Shown here piece by piece: positions 16,264-24,361 of a DNA stretch of 64,000 nucleotides. The position numbers and the translations under genes were made by a program. The DNA is taken from the NCBI GenBank assembly GCA_036498945.1, contig DASYEQ010000135.1:62001-126000 (forward strand), written 5' to 3'. The notes below the pieces were generated by a model. That model did not search any database and was not told the origin of the DNA. It saw nothing but the letters and a program-made list of their open reading frames with translations. Position 1 is the stretch's first letter. The number at the start of each line of letters is the position of its first letter. The DNA is from JAQGMJ01 sp036498945. GTDB lineage: Bacteria > Pseudomonadota > Gammaproteobacteria > Burkholderiales > JAEUOS01.

Positions 16264-17766
16264 ATGAACGCCCCCGCCGATCTTTCCCCGCAGGTGCCTG
16301 CCGTCGATTTCGCGCGTCAAAGTGCGGTTGTCGCGCGCTTGCACGCGTTCATGCCGGCGGCGCAGGTGCTGTCCGCCGACGAAGATACGCGGCCCTACGA
16401 GTGCGATGGCCTGTCTGCATATCGCCAGCTGCCAATGGTGGTGGCGCTGCCGGATACCGAGGCGCAGGTCAGCCGCATTCTCGCGACTTGTTACGAGATG
16501 GGTGTGCCAGTGGTGCCGCGCGGGGCCGGCACCGGTTTGTCCGGCGGCGCTTTGCCGATGGGCGACGGCGTGCTGCTGTCGCTGGCCAAGTTCAACAAGA
16601 TCGTCGCCATCGACCACGCCGCGCGTACCGCGCGCGTGCAGCCGGGGGTGCGCAACCTGGCAATTTCGGAAGCGGTGGCGCATCTGGGGTTGTATTACGC
16701 GCCCGATCCTTCTTCACAGATCGCCTGCTCCATCGGCGGCAACGTCGCCGAGAATTCGGGCGGCGTGCATTGCCTGAAGTATGGCCTCACGGTACATAAC
16801 GTACTCAAGGTGCGCGGCTACACCATCCAGGGCGAACTGGTCGAGTTCGGCGGCACGGCGCTGGACGCGCCGGGCTACGATCTGCTGGCCCTGGTGATCG
16901 GCTCCGAGGGCATGCTCGCGGTGACCACCGAAGTGACGGTCAAGCTCGTTCCCAAGCCGGAAAAGGCGCAGGTGATCCTGGCCTCCTTCGACAACCTGGA
17001 AAAGGCCGGCAACGCGGTGGCGGCGGTAATCGCCGCCGGCATCATTCCCGCCGGGCTGGAGATGATGGACAAGCCGGCGACCGCGGCGGTCGAGCAGTTC
17101 GTCCACGCCGGCTATGACCTCGAAGCCGAGGCGATTCTGTTGTGCGAATCCGACGGCACGCCGGAAGAAGTCGCCGAGGAAATCGCGCGCATGGAAGCGG
17201 TGTTGTCGCAATCCGGTGCAACCAGATTTTCCGTCTCTTCGTCCGAAGCCGAGCGCCTGCGCGCCTGGTCCGGGCGCAAGGCGGCGTTTCCGGCGGTGGG
17301 ACGCATCTCGCCGGATTATTACTGCATGGACGGCACCATTCCGCGCAAGTCGCTGGGCGAGATCCTGCTGTTCATCTCGCAACTGGAAAAGAAATACGGC
17401 TTGCGCTGCCCCAATGTGTTTCACGCCGGCGACGGCAACCTGCATCCGCTGATCCTGTTCAACGCCAACGATCCGGACGAATTGCATCGCACCGAGGAAT
17501 TTGCCGCCGAGGTGCTGGAAAAATGCGTGGCGCTGGGCGGCACCATCACCGGCGAACATGGCGTAGGCATCGAGAAAATCAACCAGATGTGCGTGCAGTT
17601 CCGCCCCGGCGAACTGGCGGCGTTTCGCGCATTGAAAGCGGCGTTCGACGAAAAAGGCTTGCTCAACCCGTCGAAGAACATTCCCTCGCTGCACCGCTGC
17701 GCCGAGTTCGGGCGTATGCACGTGCATGGCGGCGCATTGCCTCATCCGGAGTTGCCGCGCTTTTGA
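16264..17766 (+). CDS. glcD: Glycolate oxidase, FAD subunit GlcD
   Basis: A 500-residue protein that lines up along its whole length with E. coli GlcD (499). Shared blocks include PYECDGLSAY, RGAGTGLSGGALP, APDPSSQIACSIGGN, GRISPDYYCMDGTIPR, NVFHAGDGNLHPLILF and GEHGVGIEKINQMC, and both proteins end in PELPRF/PELERF-like sequence. It oxidises glycolate to glyoxylate and passes electrons through GlcE/GlcF to quinone. The start at 16264 avoids the hairpin containing the ATG at 16246. It overlaps glcE by four bases. No glcC regulator or malate synthase gene is in the window. Confidence 0.96.
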   Translation: MNAPADLSPQVPAVDFARQSAVVARLHAFMPAAQVLSADEDTRPYECDGLSAYRQLPMVVALPDTEAQVSRILATCYEMGVPVVPRGAGTGLSGGALPMGDGVLLSLAKFNKIVAIDHAARTARVQPGVRNLAISEAVAHLGLYYAPDPSSQIACSIGGNVAENSGGVHCLKYGLTVHNVLKVRGYTIQGELVEFGGTALDAPGYDLLALVIGSEGMLAVTTEVTVKLVPKPEKAQVILASFDNLEKAGNAVAAVIAAGIIPAGLEMMDKPATAAVEQFVHAGYDLEAEAILLCESDGTPEEVAEEIARMEAVLSQSGATRFSVSSSEAERLRAWSGRKAAFPAVGRISPDYYCMDGTIPRKSLGEILLFISQLEKKYGLRCPNVFHAGDGNLHPLILFNANDPDELHRTEEFAAEVLEKCVALGGTITGEHGVGIEKINQMCVQFRPGELAAFRALKAAFDEKGLLNPSKNIPSLHRCAEFGRMHVHGGALPHPELPRF

Positions 17767-18842
17767 ATACCGATCACTTTTCCCAGGCCATTCGTACCGC
17801 CGCCGAGACCGGCAAGCCCTTGCGCATCCGCGGCGGCGACAGCAAGGATTTCTACGGACAGGCGCTAGCCGGTGACGTGCTGGATACACGCGGCTACGCC
17901 GGCATCGTCGACTACGAACCGACAGAACTTGTCATCACCGCGCGCTGCGGCACACCGCTGGCGGCAATCGAGGCCGAGCTCGCCAGGCACAAGCAGATGC
18001 TCGCGTTCGAACCGCCGCATTTCGGCGCTGATGCCACTGTCGGCGGCATGGTGGCAAGCGGTATCGCCGGCCCGCGCCGCGCCGCGCAAGGCTTGTATTA
18101 CGGCAGCGTGCGCGACCACGTGCTGGGCGTGAAGCTGATGAATGGCGAGGGTGAAGCGCTTGCCTTCGGCGGCACGGTGATGAAAAACGTTGCCGGCTAC
18201 GATGTCTCGCGTGTGATTGCCGGTTCGCTGGGTACGCTGGGGCTGATTCTCGATGTTTCGCTCAAGGTGCTACCGTGCCCCGTCGCCAGTCGCAGCCTGC
18301 GCCTGGCGTTGAACGAGGCCATGGCGTTATCTAAACTGTGCGAATGGGGTGGGCAGCCGTTGCCGATTGGTGCCAGCGCCTGGCACGACGGCGAACTCTG
18401 CCTGCGCCTGGAGGGTGCCGACGCGGCGGTGAAATCGGCCGCCGCCAGGCTGGGCGGTGAAGCCGTGCCGCAGGCCGAGGCCGATACGTATTGGCAAGGT
18501 CTGCGCGAACAGACTGATGGTTTCTTCGCCGGTGATGCACCGCTCTGGCGCTTGTCGGTCCCGGCGACCGCGCCGGCGATCACGCTGCCGGGTAAAGAGC
18601 TGATCGAGTGGGGTGGCGCGCAGCGCTGGTTCAAGACTGGCGCACCTGAGGCGGCCCTGCGTGCGGCAGCGAAGCAGGCCGGCGGCCACGCCACTTTGTT
18701 TCGCGCCGGCCATGCCGGTAAAGATATGCTGAGCGTTTTCACCCCGCTCGAGCCGGTGCAGGCGCGCCTGCAGCGCAATCTCAAACAAGCCTTCGACCCG
18801 CGCGGGATTTTCAATCCCGGGCGGCTTTACCGCGAGTTCTGA
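17763..18842 (+). CDS. glcE: Glycolate oxidase, FAD-binding subunit GlcE
   Basis: A 359-residue FAD-binding subunit (E. coli GlcE is 350). The start is a TTG at 17763 that overlaps the glcD stop codon, giving MNTDHFSQAIRTAAETGKPL; a longer open frame upstream overlaps glcD and is spurious. The PP-loop region shows LRIRGGDSKDFYG, and the flavin domain has FGADATVGGMVASGIAGPRR and GTVMKNVAGYDVSRVIAGSL. The C terminus ends with DPRGIFNPGRLY, typical of the family. The unusual start codon combined with overlap implies strictly coupled translation at a lower level than GlcD. Confidence 0.94.
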   Translation: MNTDHFSQAIRTAAETGKPLRIRGGDSKDFYGQALAGDVLDTRGYAGIVDYEPTELVITARCGTPLAAIEAELARHKQMLAFEPPHFGADATVGGMVASGIAGPRRAAQGLYYGSVRDHVLGVKLMNGEGEALAFGGTVMKNVAGYDVSRVIAGSLGTLGLILDVSLKVLPCPVASRSLRLALNEAMALSKLCEWGGQPLPIGASAWHDGELCLRLEGADAAVKSAAARLGGEAVPQAEADTYWQGLREQTDGFFAGDAPLWRLSVPATAPAITLPGKELIEWGGAQRWFKTGAPEAALRAAAKQAGGHATLFRAGHAGKDMLSVFTPLEPVQARLQRNLKQAFDPRGIFNPGRLYREF

Positions 18843-20092
18843 TGCAAACCAATCTCGCCGATTTCATCAAGGACACGCACGAAGGCCGCGAGGCCGAAGA
18901 CATCCTGCGCAAGTGCGTGCATTGCGGCTTTTGCACCGCGACCTGCCCCACCTATCAATTGCTGGGCGACGAGCTCGACGGCCCGCGCGGGCGCATCTAC
19001 CTGATCAAGCAGGTGCTCGAGGGCAAACCGGCGACCGAGAAGACGCAACTGCACCTGGACCGCTGCCTCACCTGCCGCAATTGCGAAACCACTTGCCCGT
19101 CCGGCGTGCAATACGGCCGCCTGGTGGATATCGGGCGCAACATCGTCGCGCGCCAGGTCAAGCGCTCGTTCGCCGATGCAGCGCGCCGCAAGCTCCTGGC
19201 CGAGGGCATGAACAGTCCGTTGTTCGCTCCCGCGATGAAGCTTGGCCAGGCAATGCGCTGGGCGGTGCCCGAATCCCTCAGGGCGAAGGTGCCGCCGACG
19301 CAAGAAGCGGGCACGCGGCCCCCTTCGCGTCACGCGCGGCGCATGATCCTGCTCGAAGGTTGTGTGCAGCCGGCGATGATGCCCAACATCAACAACGCCG
19401 CCGCGCGCGTGCTCGATAAACTGGACATTTCGCTCGTCAGTGTGCCGCGCGCCGGTTGCTGCGGCGCGGTGCGCTATCACCTGGATTTCCAGGCAGAAGG
19501 CCTGGACGATATGCGCCGCAATGTCGATGCATGGCTGCCGCTGCTGGAGAAGGGTGAAGCCGAAGCGATTGTCATGACGGCCTCCGGCTGCGGTGCACTG
19601 GTGCGCGAATACGGCCACCATCTGGCGCAAGACCCGCGATACGCGGCGAAGGCCGAGCGTGTCGGAGCCAGTACACGCGATCTCTCCGAGATCGTCCTGG
19701 CCGGGGAGGCGCGGCTGCTGCCGCTGCTGCAAGCCGCGGCGCGCAAGCCCGGTCAGAGTGGCGAACCCAGGCGTGTCGCCTACCACCCGCCTTGCACCTT
19801 GCAGCATGCCCAGCAGTTGCGCGGTGGCGTCGAGCGCCTGTTGCGCGCCGCCGGTTTCGAATTGCTGCCGGTGAACGAATCGCACCTGTGCTGTGGCTCC
19901 GCAGGCGCATATTCGGTGCTCAACCCGGAAATCTCCGAGCAGCTCAAGCAGCGCAAGCTCGGCAATCTCCAGGCGGAAAGGCCGGAACTGATACTTTCGG
20001 CCAACATCGGCTGCCTGACGCACCTGCAAAGCGGGACGGGAACGCCGGTGAAGCACTGGATCGAAGCCGTCGACGATTTGCTATCCTCCTAG
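18842..20092 (+). CDS. glcF: Glycolate oxidase, iron-sulfur subunit GlcF
   Basis: A 416-residue protein with two 4Fe-4S ferredoxin motifs: Cys25, 28, 31, 35 (CVHCGFCTATCP) and Cys75, 78, 81, 85 (CLTCRNCETTCP). Two CCG-domain motifs follow, GCCGAVRYH and LCCGSAGAYS, which bind further clusters in heterodisulfide-reductase-type subunits. It carries electrons from GlcDE to the quinone pool at the membrane. It starts in a TGATG overlap with glcE. The three-gene order glcD-glcE-glcF matches that in E. coli and most proteobacteria. Confidence 0.96.
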   Translation: MQTNLADFIKDTHEGREAEDILRKCVHCGFCTATCPTYQLLGDELDGPRGRIYLIKQVLEGKPATEKTQLHLDRCLTCRNCETTCPSGVQYGRLVDIGRNIVARQVKRSFADAARRKLLAEGMNSPLFAPAMKLGQAMRWAVPESLRAKVPPTQEAGTRPPSRHARRMILLEGCVQPAMMPNINNAAARVLDKLDISLVSVPRAGCCGAVRYHLDFQAEGLDDMRRNVDAWLPLLEKGEAEAIVMTASGCGALVREYGHHLAQDPRYAAKAERVGASTRDLSEIVLAGEARLLPLLQAAARKPGQSGEPRRVAYHPPCTLQHAQQLRGGVERLLRAAGFELLPVNESHLCCGSAGAYSVLNPEISEQLKQRKLGNLQAERPELILSANIGCLTHLQSGTGTPVKHWIEAVDDLLSS

Positions 20093-20133
20093 CCGGCCGC
20101 CGCGGCGATGCCAACAACAATTAAAATCATCCG

Positions 20134-21531
20134 ATGTCCGCCTCCGTTTTGTTCTCCCGCCTGAACGTATTGCCCGGACTCTGGCAAGGAACGCGCGCGC
20201 TATTCCTGCTGCGTCCCGACCCGCGGCGCATCGACGCTGATGTACCGGCGCTATGCGCCATGTTCGTGGTCGACATCGCTGTGTCGGTGCTGCTGTCGTG
20301 GATCTGGGTTTCCTTCCATGGGCGTTTCAACTGGCAGGCGCTGGGCAGCATTTTTTCGCAAACGCCCTTGTTGCTGCTCGCCAGCTGGGTGGCGGCGCGG
20401 CGTTCGCTCCGCGGCATCGGCATGCTGACCTTCGCCACCCTGGCGATGGCGATCAGTGCGCAACTGGCGATTGCCCTTTACGCCATCGCCTGGCTCGGCG
20501 CGCAATCGCAATGGATTGTGAAATGGCTGTACCCGGTGATGATGGCGTGGTGGCTGGTGAGCCTGGCCTGCGCCTACGTGCGCCTGGTCGGGCGCGGCTT
20601 GCTGGGCAGCGGCGCGGGCCTGGCGTGGATCGTCGCGGCAACCGCCACGTTGCTTTTGCCGCAGCCGCAACTGATACTGCCGGCACGCGACGAATCCGGG
20701 GAGCCGCGCTATCAGCCCTCGATCGAGCGCGAGGAGGCGTTTCACGCCCAGGGCGAACTGCTGCAGGCCAGCCTGGAAAAATTGCGGCCGCAGCGTCCCG
20801 GGGTCGAAGACCTGTACTTTGTCGGCTTCGCAGGCAACGCCTCGGAAGACGTGTTCTACAAGGAACTCAAGGTGATCGGCCCGATGATGGACCAGCGCTT
20901 CGATACCGCCGGCCGTTCCATGCTGCTGGTCAATAATCCGCGGACCGTGACCACCCTGCCGGTGGCCACCGCTACCAACCTGCGCAACACGCTGCGCGCC
21001 CTGGGCAAGCGGATCAATCCCGACGAGGACGTGGTGATGCTTTACCTGACCTCGCACGGCAGCCGGCATTTCGACTTCGACGTCAGCTTCTGGCCGCTGG
21101 CGCTGAACGACCTGACGCCTTCGACCCTCAAGGAGATGCTCGACGAAGCCGGCATCAAGTGGCGCGTGATCGTAGTATCCGCCTGCTACTCCGGCGGCTA
21201 CATCGCGCCGCTGCAAGACGAGCAGACTCTGGTGATGACGGCAGCCGACGCGACCCATACCTCCTTCGGCTGCGGGTCCGAATCCGACTTCACCTATTTC
21301 GGCCGTGCCCTGTTCGACGAAGAACTGCGCAAGACCCACCTCCTGCCGGCCGCCTTCGAGCGCGCCAAGATAAGCATTCGTGCGCGCGAGCAGGCGCAAG
21401 GCTATGCCCCTTCCAATCCCCAGATTGCGCTGGGTTCGCGGATGGCCGAAAAGCTCGCGCGCATGGCCACGCGCCTGGATCGCGGCGACCTCGTCGCTTC
21501 CGGTCAGCAGGCCGGGCAGGGCGCCAGATGA
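20134..21531 (+). CDS. Membrane-anchored peptidase C13 (legumain/GPI8-like) protein
   Basis: A 465-residue protein. The N-terminal 190 residues contain about four or five hydrophobic helices (near 43-60, 78-95, 104-125, 130-152 and 165-182). The soluble remainder carries a caspase-like cysteine protease domain: a strand pattern followed by His308 in YLTSHGS and Cys351 in VVSACYSGGY, the His-Gly and Ala-Cys-x-Ser-Gly-Gly signatures of family C13. Bacterial C13 proteins are common in proteobacteria but poorly understood. The gene overlaps the next one by four bases (ATGA), suggesting the two work together. The catalytic pair is visible; substrates are unknown. Confidence 0.9.
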   Translation: MSASVLFSRLNVLPGLWQGTRALFLLRPDPRRIDADVPALCAMFVVDIAVSVLLSWIWVSFHGRFNWQALGSIFSQTPLLLLASWVAARRSLRGIGMLTFATLAMAISAQLAIALYAIAWLGAQSQWIVKWLYPVMMAWWLVSLACAYVRLVGRGLLGSGAGLAWIVAATATLLLPQPQLILPARDESGEPRYQPSIEREEAFHAQGELLQASLEKLRPQRPGVEDLYFVGFAGNASEDVFYKELKVIGPMMDQRFDTAGRSMLLVNNPRTVTTLPVATATNLRNTLRALGKRINPDEDVVMLYLTSHGSRHFDFDVSFWPLALNDLTPSTLKEMLDEAGIKWRVIVVSACYSGGYIAPLQDEQTLVMTAADATHTSFGCGSESDFTYFGRALFDEELRKTHLLPAAFERAKISIRAREQAQGYAPSNPQIALGSRMAEKLARMATRLDRGDLVASGQQAGQGAR

Positions 21532-22247
21532 TCGAGATCGACGACGACGTCAGCCGGCGTATTACCAGGCTGGCGCTGATCTGCTTCGCCATCCTGTTTT
21601 TTCTGTCCCCGGTGCAGCCCCTCTTGTGCACCACCCTGATGGGTTTGGCAGCGCTGGCGCCCATCCTGCTCGGGCCCAATCCCTTGCGCGTGCTGGGCTT
21701 GCTGGCCTTCGGCGTCGCCGGCTACATGTTCTGGCCGCAATACCAGGAATCGAAAAAGGTACCGACGCGCAACGAGGTGCGCCTGGTGCTGGAGCGTGCC
21801 GACCCCTGGAAGCAGGTGATCACCCAGTATGTGCACCTCAACCGGCGCCTGCCGGCAGAAGGGCCGCTGGACTTGAAGCTCGAGGGCGACAAGAACAAGA
21901 TCGACGACGACCACGCGGACTATGAAATCCTGCCCGGCGGCATCATCGCCGCGCACCTGAAGTTCGCGCCGCTGGCCGGCCTCACGGTGCGCTGGGAGCC
22001 GCGACTTTCCGGCGGCGTTGCCGCGCCCGAGCCGCGTAGCAAGCCGGTCGCCCCACTAGGCGCGGCCGAAGTGCCGCCCAATGTCTCTGCGCAAGTGCAG
22101 TCGCCGGCGGAGGTGAAAGCGAAAAAGCCGGCCCCGCAATTGCGCCTGGCCTGGGTGTGCCTGAGCGACGACGTCGCGCAGCCTTATTTGCCGAAGGAAT
22201 GCCGCAACACCGAAAACCTGCGTCGCGCGCAGCAGATGCAAAAATAG
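21528..22247 (+). CDS. Uncharacterised membrane protein paired with the C13 peptidase
   Basis: A 239-residue protein. Two or three hydrophobic helices occupy residues about 12-70, containing LICFAILFFLSPVQPLLC and VLGLLAFGVAGYMFWP. A soluble domain (about 75-160) includes YVHLNRRLPAEGPLD and a strand-rich C-terminal region. The layout loosely resembles proteins with a pilin-like C-terminal domain, but no motif secures that. Start ATG 21528 overlaps the peptidase stop codon. The long open frame that begins at 21159 and contains it is a shadow of the peptidase gene. Cotranslation makes a partner or substrate role for the peptidase plausible. Confidence 0.75.
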   Translation: MIEIDDDVSRRITRLALICFAILFFLSPVQPLLCTTLMGLAALAPILLGPNPLRVLGLLAFGVAGYMFWPQYQESKKVPTRNEVRLVLERADPWKQVITQYVHLNRRLPAEGPLDLKLEGDKNKIDDDHADYEILPGGIIAAHLKFAPLAGLTVRWEPRLSGGVAAPEPRSKPVAPLGAAEVPPNVSAQVQSPAEVKAKKPAPQLRLAWVCLSDDVAQPYLPKECRNTENLRRAQQMQK

Positions 22248-22272
22248 TGGCGCGGCCTCAGGGCAGGCGGCC

Positions 22273-23628
22273 TCAGGCCACCGGCTCGCGCATGGTGACG
22301 AATTCTTCGGCTGCCGTCGGGTGGATGCCGATGGTGGCATCGACCTGCGCCTTGGTAGCGCCGCAATTAAGCGCCACCGCGAAGCCCTGGATAATTTCGC
22401 CCGCGTCCGCTCCCACCATGTGGGCGCCCAGCACGCGGTCGCTGTCGGCATCCACCACCAGCTTCATCATCACCTTCTCGTCGCGCCCGGAAAGCGTGTG
22501 CTTCATCGGCTTGAAGGTGGAGCGGAAGATCTTCACGCTGCCGAATTGCTTGCGCGCCTCTTCTTCCGACAAGCCGACGGTGCCGACGTTGGGGTGGCTG
22601 AAAATGGCGGTGGGTACGTTGGTGTAGTCCATGCGCCGCTTCGCCGTGTTGAACAGGCGGTCGGCCACCACCATGCCTTCCGCCAGGGCCACCGGCGTTA
22701 GCTGCATGCGGTTGATGGCGTCGCCGATGGCGTGGATGGAAGGCACGGTGGTCTGGAAGTGGGTATCGACGTGGATGGCGCCGTCGGGCGCCATCTCCAC
22801 CCCTGCCGCCTCCAGCCCCAGGTGGCGCGTATTGGGCAGGCGCCCGGTGGCATTCATCAGCACGTCGCAGTCCAGGGTGGAGCCGTCGGCCATCGTCAGC
22901 GTCAGGTCGCCCGCAGCGTTTTTCCTGATGTGTTCCAGGTTCACCTTGAAGCGGACGTCCACGCCCTTCTTTTTCATTTCCGTGGCCAGGGTACTGCCAA
23001 GGTCGGCGTCGAAATGCTTGAGCAGGTGATCACCGCGGTAGATCAGCGTGGTCTCGGCACCTAGCCCATTGAAGATGGAAGCAAACTCGACCGCGATATA
23101 GCCGCCGCCGCCCACTACCACGCGGCGCGGCAACTCCTTCAGGTGAAAGGCCTCGTTGGAGGTAATGGCATGCTCGACCCCAGGCACCGGCGGCACCACC
23201 GGCCAGCCGCCGACGGCGACCAGAATGTGCTTGGCGGTGACCTGCCGGCCGCCCACTTCCACCGTGTGTGCATCGACAACCTTGGCACGGGCGTTGAATA
23301 TCTTCACGCCCGAGGTGGTCAGGAGGCGCTCGTAGACGCCGTTCAGGCGCGCGATCTCGCGATCCTTGTTGGCAATCAGCGTGGCCCAGTCGAAGCGCCG
23401 CTCGCCGACGCTCCAGCCGAAACCGGCGGCATCCTCGAAGTCCTCATGGAAATGCGCTGCATAAGACAGCAGCTTTTTCGGAATGCAGCCGACGTTGACG
23501 CAGGTGCCGCCGAGATAGCGTTCCTCGGCGACCGCCACGCGGGCGCCGAAACCGGCCGCGAAGCGCGCGGCACGCACGCCGCCGGAGCCGGCGCCAATGG
23601 TGAAGAAGTCGTAATCAAATTCAGGCAT
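22273..23628 (-). CDS. gor: Glutathione-disulfide reductase
   Basis: A 451-residue pyridine nucleotide-disulphide oxidoreductase. The N-terminal FAD motif GAGSGG is followed by the redox-active disulphide GGTCVNVGCIPKK (Cys43, Cys48). The NADPH-binding region has VVGGGYIAVEFASIFNGLG. The C-terminal active-site pair is His436/Glu441 in HPTAAEEFVTM, which is characteristic of glutathione reductase rather than dihydrolipoamide dehydrogenase. ATG 23628 was chosen because it gives the normal short N terminus; a longer open frame starting at 23700 adds 24 unrelated residues. It recycles glutathione, which is also used by the two GST-like proteins in the window. Confidence 0.92.
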   Translation of the reverse strand: MPEFDYDFFTIGAGSGGVRAARFAAGFGARVAVAEERYLGGTCVNVGCIPKKLLSYAAHFHEDFEDAAGFGWSVGERRFDWATLIANKDREIARLNGVYERLLTTSGVKIFNARAKVVDAHTVEVGGRQVTAKHILVAVGGWPVVPPVPGVEHAITSNEAFHLKELPRRVVVGGGGYIAVEFASIFNGLGAETTLIYRGDHLLKHFDADLGSTLATEMKKKGVDVRFKVNLEHIRKNAAGDLTLTMADGSTLDCDVLMNATGRLPNTRHLGLEAAGVEMAPDGAIHVDTHFQTTVPSIHAIGDAINRMQLTPVALAEGMVVADRLFNTAKRRMDYTNVPTAIFSHPNVGTVGLSEEEARKQFGSVKIFRSTFKPMKHTLSGRDEKVMMKLVVDADSDRVLGAHMVGADAGEIIQGFAVALNCGATKAQVDATIGIHPTAAEEFVTMREPVA

Positions 23629-23823
23629 GGGGAAAAGGGCCAAAAAGGTAAAGCGGGAGATGCGGGCCGGAGGCGGAAAAGCAAGCACCTGAACAGCCAC
23701 AATGCCGGCATGTTATACGACAAAGCACCGCGGGCCGCCCCTGCGGGGATTGTGGTTTATCCAGCTTCCCCCGCATAATTGGTATCAAACCCGCACGCAG
23801 CCGGGAAAAGACCAGGAGACCCC

Positions 23824-24312
23824 ATGCCGCTGACCGACCTGAACCACTATTTCGTGCGCGCCAACAACCTGCAAAAGACGCGCGACTTCTATTGCAAGGC
23901 GCTGGATCTGGAAGAAATGCCGCGTCCCGATTTTCCTTTCCCGGGCTACTGGCTGGGCCGCGAAGGCAAGATCTGGGTGCACATGGGGCAGCATGGCGTG
24001 CCGAATTCCGAGCTTTACTATCGCGGTACGCCGAGCGACGCCGCCATTGCCAATTCCGGCGTGATCGACCACATCGCCTTCGTCGCTACCGATCCGGAGG
24101 GCTTTCGCAAGCGCTTCGAGGAAATGAGCTGCGATTTCTGGGCACGCTCGCTGCCGGAATTCGATCTGTTCCAGGTGTTCGTGCGCGACCCTGACGGGCT
24201 GACCATCGAACTCAATTTCCTCGGGCTGAAAAGCGTACCCAACTGGGGCGGCGAGGATTATTCGCAAATGCCGCGCGTGGGCGAGACCGAAGCGAACGCC
24301 GCCGCGCGCTAG
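23824..24312 (+). CDS. VOC-superfamily (glyoxalase/dioxygenase fold) protein
   Basis: A 162-residue single-domain protein of the vicinal oxygen chelate fold. Metal-ligand-type residues appear as His8 (LTDLNHYFV), His in IDHIAFVATDP, and Glu in GLTIELNFL. It begins at ATG 23824 after AGGAG (23814-23818). It is encoded immediately upstream of the flavin monooxygenase gene (49-bp gap), an arrangement seen in aromatic and steroid catabolic clusters. Whether it is a ring-cleavage dioxygenase, a glyoxalase or a resistance protein cannot be told from sequence. Its short size argues against a two-domain extradiol dioxygenase. Confidence 0.85.
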   Translation: MPLTDLNHYFVRANNLQKTRDFYCKALDLEEMPRPDFPFPGYWLGREGKIWVHMGQHGVPNSELYYRGTPSDAAIANSGVIDHIAFVATDPEGFRKRFEEMSCDFWARSLPEFDLFQVFVRDPDGLTIELNFLGLKSVPNWGGEDYSQMPRVGETEANAAAR

Positions 24313-24361
24313 GAAAAACCGGGGTGGGCGCTGTGCCTGCCCGCATACAGGAGAGCAGGCC

